64,000 nucleotides of DNA from the NCBI RefSeq assembly GCF_002954715.1, contig NZ_MSCP01000002.1, forward strand, positions 65,010 to 129,009, in the 5' to 3' direction. Positions 25,252-32,880 of the stretch are shown in pieces. This stretch comes from Aliivibrio sifiae (GTDB taxonomy: Bacteria; Pseudomonadota; Gammaproteobacteria; Enterobacterales; Vibrionaceae). A program made the position numbers and the translations under genes. The notes under the pieces were generated by a model. The model was not told the DNA's origin. It saw nothing but the letters and a program-made list of their open reading frames with translations, and made no database searches. Position 1 is the stretch's first letter, and each line of letters starts with the position of its first letter.

Positions 25252-26130
25252 CTAAGAAAAGTAATTTGAAATAAAATCAATGAAAGCACGAATGCGTTGG
25301 GGTTGGTGCTCACTATCTTTATAGACCATATACATAGGTAACTTCACCGTTTTATATTGTTCTAATATTTGCGTTAGTGAGCCCGATTTTAATTCGTGTT
25401 CTACCATCCATTTTGGCATTGCCGCTACGCCTTGCCCTAGTTTTGCCATTTGAACCAGCATCTCTGGGCTGTCACTTCGTACTTGTTCTTTTATCTTAAC
25501 TTTTGTCTCTTTTCCATCATTGAAGCGCCATAGGTTCGATGGTGTCGATAACGAATAAGTTAGGCACTGGTGTTGTGCTAAATCCTCAGCAATTTCGATA
25601 GTAGGATGTTTTTCTAAATAATCAGGAGATGCAAAATAGATGAGTTCATTATCTATTATCCATCTTGCTTTTAGCCCTGAATCTTTGAGATAGGCCGCTC
25701 GAATAGCAATGTCTATATCGCTTTCAACTAAATCAACAAATTTATCCGATACCGATACATCAACAGAAAGCTCTGGATGTAAATTTAGGAATTCATTGAG
25801 TGGCACAGAGAGTTTTTTAACACTGAAAGCACTAGGAACAGACAGCTTTAAAGTGCCAGAGATGGACGTTTGTTCCTGTCGTAATTGAGATTCAACAAGG
25901 TTCATTTCATCAGTAAGTTTCAGCGCTAAATTTAAATATTGTTTACCGCCTGTTGTTAGACTGATAGCGCGAGCGTGACGATGAAATAAAGTAATGCCTA
26001 CTTGTTTTTCAAGCCATGCAATCTTTTTACTGACCGCGCTTTGGGTCGTATTGAGTTCGTTCGCAGCAGCAGTAAATGTGCCTAAGCTAGCGACACGACT
26101 AAAGACTTTTAAACAATCAAACTTATCCAT
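25252..26130 (-). CDS. LysR-family transcriptional regulator
   Basis: About 292 residues: helix-turn-helix (GTFTAAANELNTTQSAVSKKIAWLE) plus effector domain with VDLVESDIDIAIRAAYLKDSGLKAR. The start is set at ATG 26130 because AGGA precedes it at proper spacing; the ATG 6 bp earlier is too close to the same site. It is divergent from the DoxX gene at 26230 (100 bp), the probable target. Confidence 0.9.
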   Translation of the reverse strand: MDKFDCLKVFSRVASLGTFTAAANELNTTQSAVSKKIAWLEKQVGITLFHRHARAISLTTGGKQYLNLALKLTDEMNLVESQLRQEQTSISGTLKLSVPSAFSVKKLSVPLNEFLNLHPELSVDVSVSDKFVDLVESDIDIAIRAAYLKDSGLKARWIIDNELIYFASPDYLEKHPTIEIAEDLAQHQCLTYSLSTPSNLWRFNDGKETKVKIKEQVRSDSPEMLVQMAKLGQGVAAMPKWMVEHELKSGSLTQILEQYKTVKLPMYMVYKDSEHQPQRIRAFIDFISNYFS

Positions 26131-26229
26131 AGTCATTCCTATTTGGAATAGTAATAAGCCTAATATTAGCGTTCTTCTGTCCCAATTGGAATGCTTTAAT
26201 GGCTCTATTGTTTATAGAGGAGTTAAATC

Positions 26230-26592
26230 ATGTTGTTTATTCAAGGGTTATTAATCGCGTTTTTCTTGTTTGCTAGTTCAGTCAAAATGTTTGGTTGGGT
26301 AAAGGCGATATTTGAGCCACAACTTGCCTTCTTTCATCGTTATGGCCTGAACCGTGCGGCAATGTTTGCCGTGGGTGTTATTGAAGCCACAGGTGCTGTT
26401 GTGATGTTAGTGGGAATGTTTACAGCAAACCCAGAATTAAGTGCGATGGGTGCTAGTTTGATCACGCTAACTTCCATTGGGGCGATGTTCTTTCATTTTC
26501 GATTTGATACTTGGAAAGACGCGATTCCATCAATGGTGACGTTAGTGCTGTCTCTTATTATTGCGTTACCTTTATTAGAGAGATTGATTTAA
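26230..26592 (+). CDS. DoxX-family membrane protein
   Basis: 120 residues with four hydrophobic segments and the DoxX-like pattern FASSVKMFGW, FEPQLAFFHRYGL, FAVGVIEATGAVVMLVGMF, ITLTSIGAMFFHFRFDTWKDAIPSMVTLVLSLIIALP. The start follows GAGGAG. These small inner-membrane proteins are linked loosely to redox or thiol stress. It is divergent from a LysR gene and ends in a strong terminator. Confidence 0.85.
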   Translation: MLFIQGLLIAFFLFASSVKMFGWVKAIFEPQLAFFHRYGLNRAAMFAVGVIEATGAVVMLVGMFTANPELSAMGASLITLTSIGAMFFHFRFDTWKDAIPSMVTLVLSLIIALPLLERLI

Positions 26593-26607
26593 TTATTTTT
26601 GAATAAA

Positions 26608-26634
26608 AAATGGTGCGACACTGTCGCACCATTT
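26608..26634. terminator. terminator with 13-bp perfect stem
   Basis: AAATGGTGCGACA and its exact complement are separated by one base, with A-rich and T-rich flanks. It lies between convergent doxX and the acetyltransferase gene. Confidence 0.85.
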
Positions 26635-26682
26635 GAAGGATTTGATAGTAACTACCTGATGATATTCAGTAACCGCTAAGTT

Positions 26683-27318
26683 CTAATTAAACGCATCATA
26701 TGATGTAATGGCTTGTTTTAGTTGCTCAAAATCAGGGCTGCATAAATGCGGTTTGAGAGCATTGAATTTATCAGTAGGCCATTCGTAAACTTTAAAAGAT
26801 AACAGCTCTTCTATCATGGAAGGCTCAAAGCGATATGTCACGTGTTTTGCTGGAGAACCTGCAACCACGCTATATGGCTCAACATCTTTGGTGACGACAC
26901 TATTTGCGGCAATCACGGCACCTTCTCCAATCGTTACTCCGGGCATGATCATTGATCTCATGCCTAACCAAGCGCCATCATGAATGTGAGTATCCCCTTT
27001 GTTCGCATAAGAGTCGTCAATAAAGTCCATAAATGGGTATAAACAAAACCAATCTATTCTGTGGTTATGGTTTCCGCCCATTAAGATAATAACTTCAGCG
27101 GCGATACAGACGTAGTCACCAATATGTAGCTTATCGATTTCCCATCTTGGTTCCCATTGACGGCTGATTTTATCTCCGTGTAAATACCTCACAACAGAGT
27201 CTTCAAAGCCGTTATTCCAGCAATCACTGTAATAGCTATGGGTGCCTTTAATGTGAATGTTTTTGTTGGTTACGACTTCATGAAGTAACTGAAACTTTGA
27301 CCAGTGTTTTTCTTGCAT
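26683..27318 (-). CDS. CatB/Vat-type hexapeptide acetyltransferase
   Basis: 211 residues. The left-handed beta-helix repeats are visible (LHIGDYVCIAAEVIILMGGNHNHRIDW; IHDGAWLGMRSMIMPGVTIGEGAVIAANSVVTKDVEPYSVVAGSPAKHVTYRF). The catalytic His lies in the GGNHNHR loop typical of xenobiotic acetyltransferases (streptogramin Vat and chloramphenicol CatB types). The chromosomal setting and lack of mobile flanks suggest a housekeeping or surface-sugar role rather than acquired resistance. It is monocistronic. Confidence 0.85.
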   Translation of the reverse strand: MQEKHWSKFQLLHEVVTNKNIHIKGTHSYYSDCWNNGFEDSVVRYLHGDKISRQWEPRWEIDKLHIGDYVCIAAEVIILMGGNHNHRIDWFCLYPFMDFIDDSYANKGDTHIHDGAWLGMRSMIMPGVTIGEGAVIAANSVVTKDVEPYSVVAGSPAKHVTYRFEPSMIEELLSFKVYEWPTDKFNALKPHLCSPDFEQLKQAITSYDAFN

Positions 27319-27511
27319 AATAAACCTTTAAACTTATATAAAAATAATGGGGTTAGCATCAATTTAAAATAAGTCAGTGGATTCTAGGCTGTTTCAGTAG
27401 GGGGGTAAGCTTCATGATTATTGTCCTTGCCGTTTGAGGGGATAATAACACATTGAGTTATTTTATAGGCTACTTTTGATATTTAGAAATCTTGAGAAGC
27501 CAAAACAAAAA

Positions 27512-27543
27512 AGGCATTAGCAACTTTGATGTTGCTAATGCCT
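27512..27543. terminator. terminator with 13-bp perfect stem
   Basis: AGGCATTAGCAAC pairs perfectly with GTTGCTAATGCCT across a 6-nt loop. It is preceded by A's on the left, just downstream of the minus-strand Cys-rich gene. Confidence 0.8.
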
Positions 27544-27572
27544 AGAATTTGTCTGTTGAGCGTTATTAACGC

Positions 27573-27947
27573 TTATTCAACGTCGCAATCAGTACAGCAT
27601 TGTAGAGCGATTTCGTGCTCAAATACCGCTACCTCGCTACCATCTTTTAGCAACTCAGCGATTTCATCTGCAACTTCTTTCTCATCGTCTGCTTCAATTT
27701 GACCTTCTAGATCTTCTTCAGAGTAACCGTAGAAATTCAGCAATAAGTAATCACGAGCTTCTGCTTTAGTACAAGTCACGTTTACTGAAAGATCGGCTTC
27801 AACGCCTTCTTGCTCGATAATTGCAGCCGCTTGGGCTACGACATCATCTTTCATTGTTGCTGTTAACCAACCAAGATCAGTGTTTACTTTGGTTTTTTTA
27901 CAGTTAAAACAAGGCAGTTTGTGAAAGTAATATTGAAAGTTAGTCAT
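27573..27947 (-). CDS. small acidic protein with CxxC and CCxxC ends
   Basis: 124 residues. An N-terminal PCFNCKK and a C-terminal QCCTDCDVE could form a zinc ribbon linking both ends. The middle is acidic and helical (EEDLEGQIEADDEKEVADEIAELLKDGSE). No signal peptide. I do not recognise the family. It is monocistronic with its own terminator and marks the left edge of the accessory stretch beginning near 28 kb. Confidence 0.65.
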   Translation of the reverse strand: MTNFQYYFHKLPCFNCKKTKVNTDLGWLTATMKDDVVAQAAAIIEQEGVEADLSVNVTCTKAEARDYLLLNFYGYSEEDLEGQIEADDEKEVADEIAELLKDGSEVAVFEHEIALQCCTDCDVE

Positions 27948-28107
27948 AGGTAATTTCTCTTTGAGTGTTGTATAGCAAGATTATGCGTATTTTGGGGAAA
28001 AATACTATCTTAAATTAGGTTATTGCCCCGAAACTAATTTTCTGCGGACTCAAAGATAAGTAAATGAACCTCTAGGGCCTTAATTCAAAGATACCTATAT
28101 TTTACTG

Positions 28108-28176
28108 TGACACTCTTGTTGTCACTAAAGGATAAATACGCCATAAGTGTGACACTTTCATCCAGAAAAGTGTCAC
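28108..28176. promoter_or_regulatory. two adjacent GTGACA/TGTCAC inverted repeats
   Basis: GTGACA-N7-TGTCAC at 28108-28126 is followed by GTGACACTTT-N8-AAAGTGTCAC at 28149-28176 (10-bp perfect arms). They occupy an otherwise gene-free 400-bp gap (27948-28347) at the left end of the Sir2/cREC/GIY-YIG stretch. They may be operators, a structured RNA or an end of the element. Confidence 0.4.
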
Positions 28177-28347
28177 CCTTAAAAGGGTATCTGTCATGAA
28201 TAGGTTTGAAATCCAACGCAATATCGAGCGAAGATAAAGAGGATTGTTAAACAAGTCATACTTACGCTTGAATATCAATCCCTTGATATCATTGAATAGT
28301 TTATTAATACTGACAAAAAACCAGAGGGGTGATTAAAATATGTTCAG

Positions 28348-28644
28348 TTAATTATGAGTAAATGAAAGTAATGCTATGTTGGCTATACTTAGTGACATCT
28401 TATGCTCCGCCGACGAGGCTCTATGTATCTGAATCATTAGTAGCTTAAAATCTCGCACAGCAACAGCTTCTTCGACCCACAATACTACATCATAGCCAGT
28501 ACTATGCTCATCGTATCTTAAGTCATGATCAATACTGATTTCAGTGACATCGCCTTTCTCCAAAAACACAATAGCATCTTCTGGCCAATAAACTCTGCAC
28601 CAACCATGGAGGGTTTATCTCTTATCATCTAAGTAGACCATCAT
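28348..28644 (-). pseudogene. cREC (cyclic-phosphate-processing receiver-like) gene with in-frame stop
   Basis: The frame from ATG 28644 reads MMVYLDDKR, then TAA (28615-28617), then continues TLHGWCRVYWPEDAIVFLEKG, ISIDHDLRYDEHSTGYDVVLWVEEAV. This is the whole N-terminal half of a cREC domain, paralogous to the intact protein at 31012-31629 (LDD, LDHDL and GTGY..LLW motifs). The start overlaps the Sir2 stop as ATGA, so Sir2 and cREC were a translationally coupled pair. The single stop replaces one codon after LDDKR. The C-terminus (about residue 75 on) is also weakly conserved. I call it a pseudogene; restart at 28569 could give 73 residues. Confidence 0.75.
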
Positions 28645-29363
28645 GTGCATTTACTATTAACTTCCAACTTTCGCCAGTTCTTACATATAACAGGAACTAC
28701 ATTTGTTGCCTTACCTCTCATGAACTTGTAACTAAAAGGAATTTTCCCTTTAATTTCAAGGGAAACAAGAGTTTTCTCAGCCCTAAATGGGGCTTTATTG
28801 AGTAAGCTAGCGGCTGGCTGAACTGATAGAGAGCTTCCAACCCCAAGTACTTTGTAAGCAGACTTAATATGTTCCCTCGCTTCCTCTAAGTGCATCACAG
28901 GTTCGCCAAACCAAACAATATTAGGTCTCAATTGGCTATTTAATTCACAATATTGACCAATCTCAATCCGCTTATCCCAGTCATAAGTAATTGAAGGTTC
29001 AATACTACTTTGTGCGCGGTTTAACTGCCCATGTAGGTGAATAACTTTCGAACTGCCAGCTCTTTCATGCAAGTCATCAACATTCTGAGTAATAATGACC
29101 ACGTCATATACATCCTCTAACTCAGCTAGTGCTATGTGAGCTTTGTTAGGTTGTGCATTTTTTGCGGCAACTTTACGCTGATTGTAAAAGCTCAGCACTA
29201 GCTTAGGGTTACGCTCAAAGGCATCTTTCGTTGCTAGTTCATGAATAGAATAACTTTCCCATAAGCCATCACCATCTCGAAAAGTGCGCAAACCACTTTC
29301 GGCACTTATACCCGCGCCTGTAAACACAACAATCTTTCTCTTTCCTAGATTATTCACCATCAT
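28641..29363 (-). CDS. Sir2-family NAD-dependent deacylase lacking the zinc module
   Basis: About 240 residues from ATG 29363 (GGGAG upstream). NAD-binding and catalytic motifs are intact: VFTGAGISAESGLRTFRDGDGLW, TQNVDDLHERAG, catalytic His in VIHLHGQLN, RPNIVWFGE and GVGSSLSVQPA. The four Cys that bind zinc in CobB-type sirtuins are missing (one Cys in QYCELN), as in a known zinc-less bacterial subgroup. FYNQR provides the YxxR pair associated with desuccinylase/demalonylase activity. The product could deacylate proteins or consume NAD in a conflict system. It is coupled by ATGA to the broken cREC gene and is divergent from the WYL regulator (115-bp shared promoter). Confidence 0.88.
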   Translation of the reverse strand: MMVNNLGKRKIVVFTGAGISAESGLRTFRDGDGLWESYSIHELATKDAFERNPKLVLSFYNQRKVAAKNAQPNKAHIALAELEDVYDVVIITQNVDDLHERAGSSKVIHLHGQLNRAQSSIEPSITYDWDKRIEIGQYCELNSQLRPNIVWFGEPVMHLEEAREHIKSAYKVLGVGSSLSVQPAASLLNKAPFRAEKTLVSLEIKGKIPFSYKFMRGKATNVVPVICKNWRKLEVNSKCT

Positions 29364-29477
29364 TTTCTCCCATGATCTAACTGTTGTGATTAATAGTAAG
29401 ATGATAAGCGACACATCTTGACGCATAGCGTAATATTCTATACAAACAGCAATAACCAATTGATGTATAGGAATATA

Positions 29478-30461
29478 ATGGACAGCGGATTGAGAAAAAT
29501 ATCAGTGCTAGCTAAGTTGTCACGACACAGAAAAATATCAGCTCCTGAAATCCAACAACAACTGATGGATGAAGGTGAATATGTATCACTTAGGACTGTA
29601 CAAAGGGATTTAGTGGAGCTTTCAAGTAAGTTTCCGGTGTGTAGTGACGACAGTAAGCCTATTGGGTGGCATCTAAATAAAAACGCTGAACTCACTTTAC
29701 CTGATTATGATTTAACTACAGCAATCACTTTTTCAATGGTTGATAAATATCTATCTAATTTGCTCCCTCCAGCTATGTGTGACCGCCTGACTCCTTATGT
29801 AAGGACGGCTAATCAGTTTCTAGCCGCTGAAAGTAAAAATCCAGCGAGTCAATGGCCAAAAAAGGTAATAGTTCACTCAAGAGGTCTGCCTTTGCAAACA
29901 AGTACAATTTCAGCTGAGACTATAGAAGCAGTCTATAGCTCTTTGCTATCTGAAATGTGTCTACAGCTTACCTATAAGTCTTTGAAATCAGGAAAAGAAA
30001 CTAACTTTGTTTTTCACCCTCATGGCATTGTCGTGCGCAGTGAGCGTTCATACCTAGTCGGAAAATATGATGGTGATGAAGACATGAAGTCATTGCTGTT
30101 AAGCCGAATTGTAAACGCCGAGAAATCCCAAAGAATTGCAGATATAGACGTGAGCTTTTCTCTTGTAAATTACGTTAACAATGGAGATATGGAAGTAAAA
30201 AGAGGTGAGCGTAAATTAGAAGTAAAGCTATGGATAACAGAAGTTTTAGCAAAGATTTTAGTAGAAACACCGCTATCAAAAGAACAAATTATTAGTCCTG
30301 AAGGGGATGATTTTACAGTGAGCGCATTTGTAGATGACACAGATGAGTTCAGGCATTGGATTTTATCAATGTGTAATCATGCGACCGTGCTATCTCCTAG
30401 ATCTTTACGAGAAGAGATCAAAGATACCTTACTAACCAGTATTTCTTACTATGAGGATTAG
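29478..30461 (+). CDS. WYL-domain transcriptional regulator
   Basis: About 327 residues from ATG 29478 (AGGA 5 nt upstream; an in-frame ATG at 29418 has no site). The N-terminal DeoR-like helix-turn-helix (KISAPEIQQQLMDEGEYVSLRTVQRDLVELS) is followed by a WYL domain (LTYKSLKSGKETNFVFHPHGIVVRSERSYLVGKYDG) and a WCX-like C-terminal extension. WYL regulators commonly control phage-defence operons and sense nucleotides or nucleic acids. Here it faces away from sir2 and is 2 bp upstream of a GIY-YIG gene, so it probably regulates both directions. Confidence 0.9.
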   Translation: MDSGLRKISVLAKLSRHRKISAPEIQQQLMDEGEYVSLRTVQRDLVELSSKFPVCSDDSKPIGWHLNKNAELTLPDYDLTTAITFSMVDKYLSNLLPPAMCDRLTPYVRTANQFLAAESKNPASQWPKKVIVHSRGLPLQTSTISAETIEAVYSSLLSEMCLQLTYKSLKSGKETNFVFHPHGIVVRSERSYLVGKYDGDEDMKSLLLSRIVNAEKSQRIADIDVSFSLVNYVNNGDMEVKRGERKLEVKLWITEVLAKILVETPLSKEQIISPEGDDFTVSAFVDDTDEFRHWILSMCNHATVLSPRSLREEIKDTLLTSISYYED

Positions 30462-30463
30462 AC

Positions 30464-30988
30464 ATGACAACTAACGAGAACTTTGTACACAATACTCCAA
30501 TAATTGATGTTTATTGGGAAGGCCCTTACACCATAGATAATATTGATGAAGCACAGAAAAGTGCTCACTGTTTATATCAAGTTTATGGGCCACACCCAGT
30601 CTATGGAATTAGCACTTTACTCTACATAGGGAAAACCGAAGCACAGACAATTGATAAGCGGATTAAGCAACATTCTTGGATTTCTAACCAAGCGGACGAG
30701 TGCAAAATTTATGTTGCGACATGTGCACTTTTTTCAAACTGGAAAAATTGGGGAGGAGACGAGCGAGAAAGATACGAGAAATTTGAAGAAATCAATGGAA
30801 TAACAATTTCCAACCTCGAAGCACTTCTAATTTACGCTCATCAACCAAGTTACAATAGTCAAAGCCTAAAATCTACAGGCTTTACTAAGAAGGCATTTCG
30901 TATATTTAATTCAGGTTCACGGGTATTACTATTACCTGAAATCAGTACTCAATTTTATGCAGATCCAAATGTGACACATCCAGAGTAA
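30464..30988 (+). CDS. GIY-YIG-like nuclease-fold protein, copy 1
   Basis: 174 residues. The GIY-YIG core can be traced: CLY (36-38) in place of GIY, LLYIG (Tyr54), Arg66 and His70 in DKRIKQH, metal-binding Glu119 in NLEALLIYAHQPSYN and Asn131. All catalytic positions are present, so it may cut nucleic acid. A conserved C-terminal block (FRIFNSGSRVLLLPEISTQFY) is specific to this group. It lies 2 bp after the WYL gene (operon) and is paralogous to the protein at 32139-32672. The role in the locus is inferred. Confidence 0.75.
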   Translation: MTTNENFVHNTPIIDVYWEGPYTIDNIDEAQKSAHCLYQVYGPHPVYGISTLLYIGKTEAQTIDKRIKQHSWISNQADECKIYVATCALFSNWKNWGGDERERYEKFEEINGITISNLEALLIYAHQPSYNSQSLKSTGFTKKAFRIFNSGSRVLLLPEISTQFYADPNVTHPE

Positions 30989-31011
30989 GACGATTTAAGT
31001 GAGCGATTTAG

Positions 31012-31629
31012 TTAGTCGATGATATAGATTTTAATAATACAGTGCGATAGAGGATGTCGCGCTGATAAGTATACTTTCTCAATAAATTTGGGAGATAATG
31101 TTGAGCAGCTAAAAGCATTGGCATCAGTAACGCTAACAATATTACCCGAACGGTTATATGTCGTAATACAATAATCAAACTCGAAATCATCACATCCGCT
31201 AGCAAGTCCCTCTTCAGCTTCGTATAATTCTCGTAAAGGTTTACTTAATTCAAAAACAAGTTTGGAGATACATAACAGTTTTTCATTTAGTTTTTTGACC
31301 TTTGATAATTTAACTCTTTTAAAAGATTTGTTCTTTTTAGCCAAAATTTGGATAGCTTCTATTGCAGCAAGCATTTTAGAGCGAGCTGAGGGGTTTGAGC
31401 TATGTATAGAAATAATACTTGGTGGTTCATAACCATTTATTACAACATGTTCTTCTATCCAAAGTAACACGGTATATCCTGTGCCTATACCTTCATCATC
31501 ACCTAAATCATGATCGAGGCTAAGAGCTGTCACATTGTGTGTTTTCAATATTTCAATGGTTTGCTGTGGTGTATATGTCCTTGTCCAACCGTTTGGTGTT
31601 GTTCGACAATCATCGAGATAAACTTTCAT
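31012..31629 (-). CDS. cREC-domain protein with a C-terminal extension
   Basis: 205 residues. Residues 1-100 are a receiver-like cREC domain: MKVYLDDCRTTPNGWTRTY, ALSLDHDLGDDEGIGTGYTVLLWIEE and ISIHSSNPSARSKMLAAIE. cREC domains were predicted from comparative genomics to process cyclic phosphates in RNA or NAD-derived conflict pathways; activity is unproven. Residues 100-205 form an unknown Lys-rich/helical plus strand-rich extension absent from the paralogue at 28348. The ATG overlaps the preceding gene's stop by 4 bp. It converges with GIY-YIG copy 1 (23 bp between stops). Confidence 0.8.
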   Translation of the reverse strand: MKVYLDDCRTTPNGWTRTYTPQQTIEILKTHNVTALSLDHDLGDDEGIGTGYTVLLWIEEHVVINGYEPPSIISIHSSNPSARSKMLAAIEAIQILAKKNKSFKRVKLSKVKKLNEKLLCISKLVFELSKPLRELYEAEEGLASGCDDFEFDYCITTYNRSGNIVSVTDANAFSCSTLSPKFIEKVYLSARHPLSHCIIKIYIID

Positions 31630-32066
31630 AAGGTCACCACTGAGAACTCAAAATGTATTTGCCGTTGAACATTTGGTAAAACTGAATAAGTTGCTCTTGC
31701 CACAACAGTTAATAGTAACTCCCATGTTGGAAATTGGTTTGATGTGATTTTTGACACAAATGCATTGTCGGATAAATAGACAATTTCTCCCTTAAAGTAC
31801 CTTTGTCCATTATAGTCATAGAGAGGCATAAGTTCCGGTGGTTGAAAGTGCATTAACTCGAACTCAATAAGTTTGCTCACAATGGTAAGCAAACTATCTC
31901 CACAAGAAGCGAATTCAAGCTTTTCAATTAAATGAGATAAAAATAAACATTCAGTTACTGACTCACCATACTTCTCATATAGTCTGGAAATATCTTCACA
32001 GTTGTGGAATATCTGGTGTTGAATTGCAAAATAGTGCATAGCGAAGCGAAAGGTGTTGTTAGGCAT
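31626..32066 (-). CDS. unknown protein encoded with cREC
   Basis: About 146 residues from MPNNTFRF at 32066 (GAGAG 5 nt upstream; an ATG at 32102 is also in frame). It is soluble, helical in the first half (FAMHYFAIQHQIFHNCEDISRLYEKYGESVTECLF) and strand-rich later (YNGQRYFKGEIVYLSDNAFVSKI, IHFEFSVVTL). It has no family I recognise. It overlaps the cREC start by ATGA, so the two products are probably made in fixed ratio and may interact. Confidence 0.75.
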   Translation of the reverse strand: MPNNTFRFAMHYFAIQHQIFHNCEDISRLYEKYGESVTECLFLSHLIEKLEFASCGDSLLTIVSKLIEFELMHFQPPELMPLYDYNGQRYFKGEIVYLSDNAFVSKITSNQFPTWELLLTVVARATYSVLPNVQRQIHFEFSVVTL

Positions 32067-32138
32067 AAAAACTCTCTCTAGTTGGTTGAAGAGAGTATGC
32101 ATTGAGGATGCGACAGGGGCTGTCGTATTAAATGCTAA

Positions 32139-32846
32139 TCAGGATTGTTCAAGATCCAAAGGCAGTGCTTGTTTACTATCAGAATAAAACTGTGTGCTTA
32201 TTTCTGGTAGCAACAATGCTCTTTTTCCCGTATTGAACAGGCGAAATGGTTTTGCCGCAAAAGACGTCGACTTTAATCCCGCACTAGTGTAGCTCGGCTG
32301 GTGTGCATAGATTAATAGTGATTCGATAGCTGACAGCGTAATGCTCTTGAAGTCGTAGCGATCATATCGTTTTCTCTCATCCTTGTTCCAAGCTTTCCAG
32401 CCAGCAAAATTTCCGCAGGAAGCAATGTAAATTTGACAAAGATCAGCTTGGTTTTGAATCCAAGTATGCTCCTCAAGTCGTATGAAAATTTCATCTCTCT
32501 TTGACATACCAATGTAAAGCAAACTATCACAGCCATAGACAGGGTGACTGCCGTAAATTTGATAGAGACAATGTTCCTTAATTTCCTTAAGTTTCTTTAA
32601 CGCATCTGATGAGTATGGACCTTCCCAATAAGCATCAATAATTGGTACTGCTTCGTTTTCTAAATTACACATATTTGCCGGGCTTTGTCGCTCTCGATTA
32701 TGGGTTAGTAAGCGATAGTTAACAGGCTTGGACGTAAATGGACAATCTAGTACCTGTATATCCAGCTTATCGGCAAATGTTGTTGCGATACTCTCGGTCA
32801 CCACCGCAATGCAATTACTAGTAACAACCATAGACATTAGCGACAC
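32139..32846 (-). CDS. GIY-YIG-like protein copy 2, fused in frame to a LysR tail
   Basis: 235 codons from a GTG at 32846. The first 58 residues are the end of a LysR effector domain. From MCNLENEAVPIIDAYWEG (ATG 32672) the rest parallels GIY-YIG copy 1: CLYQIYGSHPVYG, LLYIG, IRLEEH, IESLLIYAHQPSY, FRLFNTGKRALLLPEISTQFY. More than half the residues match by eye. The Asn after QPSY is Thr here, while Tyr, Arg, His and Glu remain. The native start is probably 32672, but it has no good ribosome site, so expression may now depend on the upstream fusion. It is first in a minus-strand operon with the unknown protein and cREC. Confidence 0.75.
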   Translation of the reverse strand: MSLMSMVVTSNCIAVVTESIATTFADKLDIQVLDCPFTSKPVNYRLLTHNRERQSPANMCNLENEAVPIIDAYWEGPYSSDALKKLKEIKEHCLYQIYGSHPVYGCDSLLYIGMSKRDEIFIRLEEHTWIQNQADLCQIYIASCGNFAGWKAWNKDERKRYDRYDFKSITLSAIESLLIYAHQPSYTSAGLKSTSFAAKPFRLFNTGKRALLLPEISTQFYSDSKQALPLDLEQS

Positions 32847-32870
32847 AAGAGACGTACATTCAACCGCTCT
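32673..32870 (-). pseudogene. C-terminal relic of a LysR regulator at the island edge
   Basis: The frame upstream of GIY-YIG copy 2 reads VECTSLVSLMSMVVTSNC, IAVVTESIATTFADKLDI and QVLDCPFTSKPVNYRLLTHN. These match the last effector-domain segment of NodD/LeuO-like LysR proteins (compare the end of the LysR at 10393). The DNA-binding domain and most of the effector domain are absent upstream, and the reading frame closes at about 32892. The relic is cut exactly where the GIY-YIG gene begins. Confidence 0.7.
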
Positions 32871-32880
32871 ATTGTGGGTA

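Noticed and set aside
26683-27318. Acetyltransferase as an acquired antibiotic-resistance gene
   Set aside because: Family resemblance only; no mobile-element context, so resistance cannot be claimed.
28201-28340. Possible coding remnant (MNRFEIQRNIERR then stop) between the hairpins and the cREC relic
   Set aside because: Stops after 13 codons and matches nothing I recognise.
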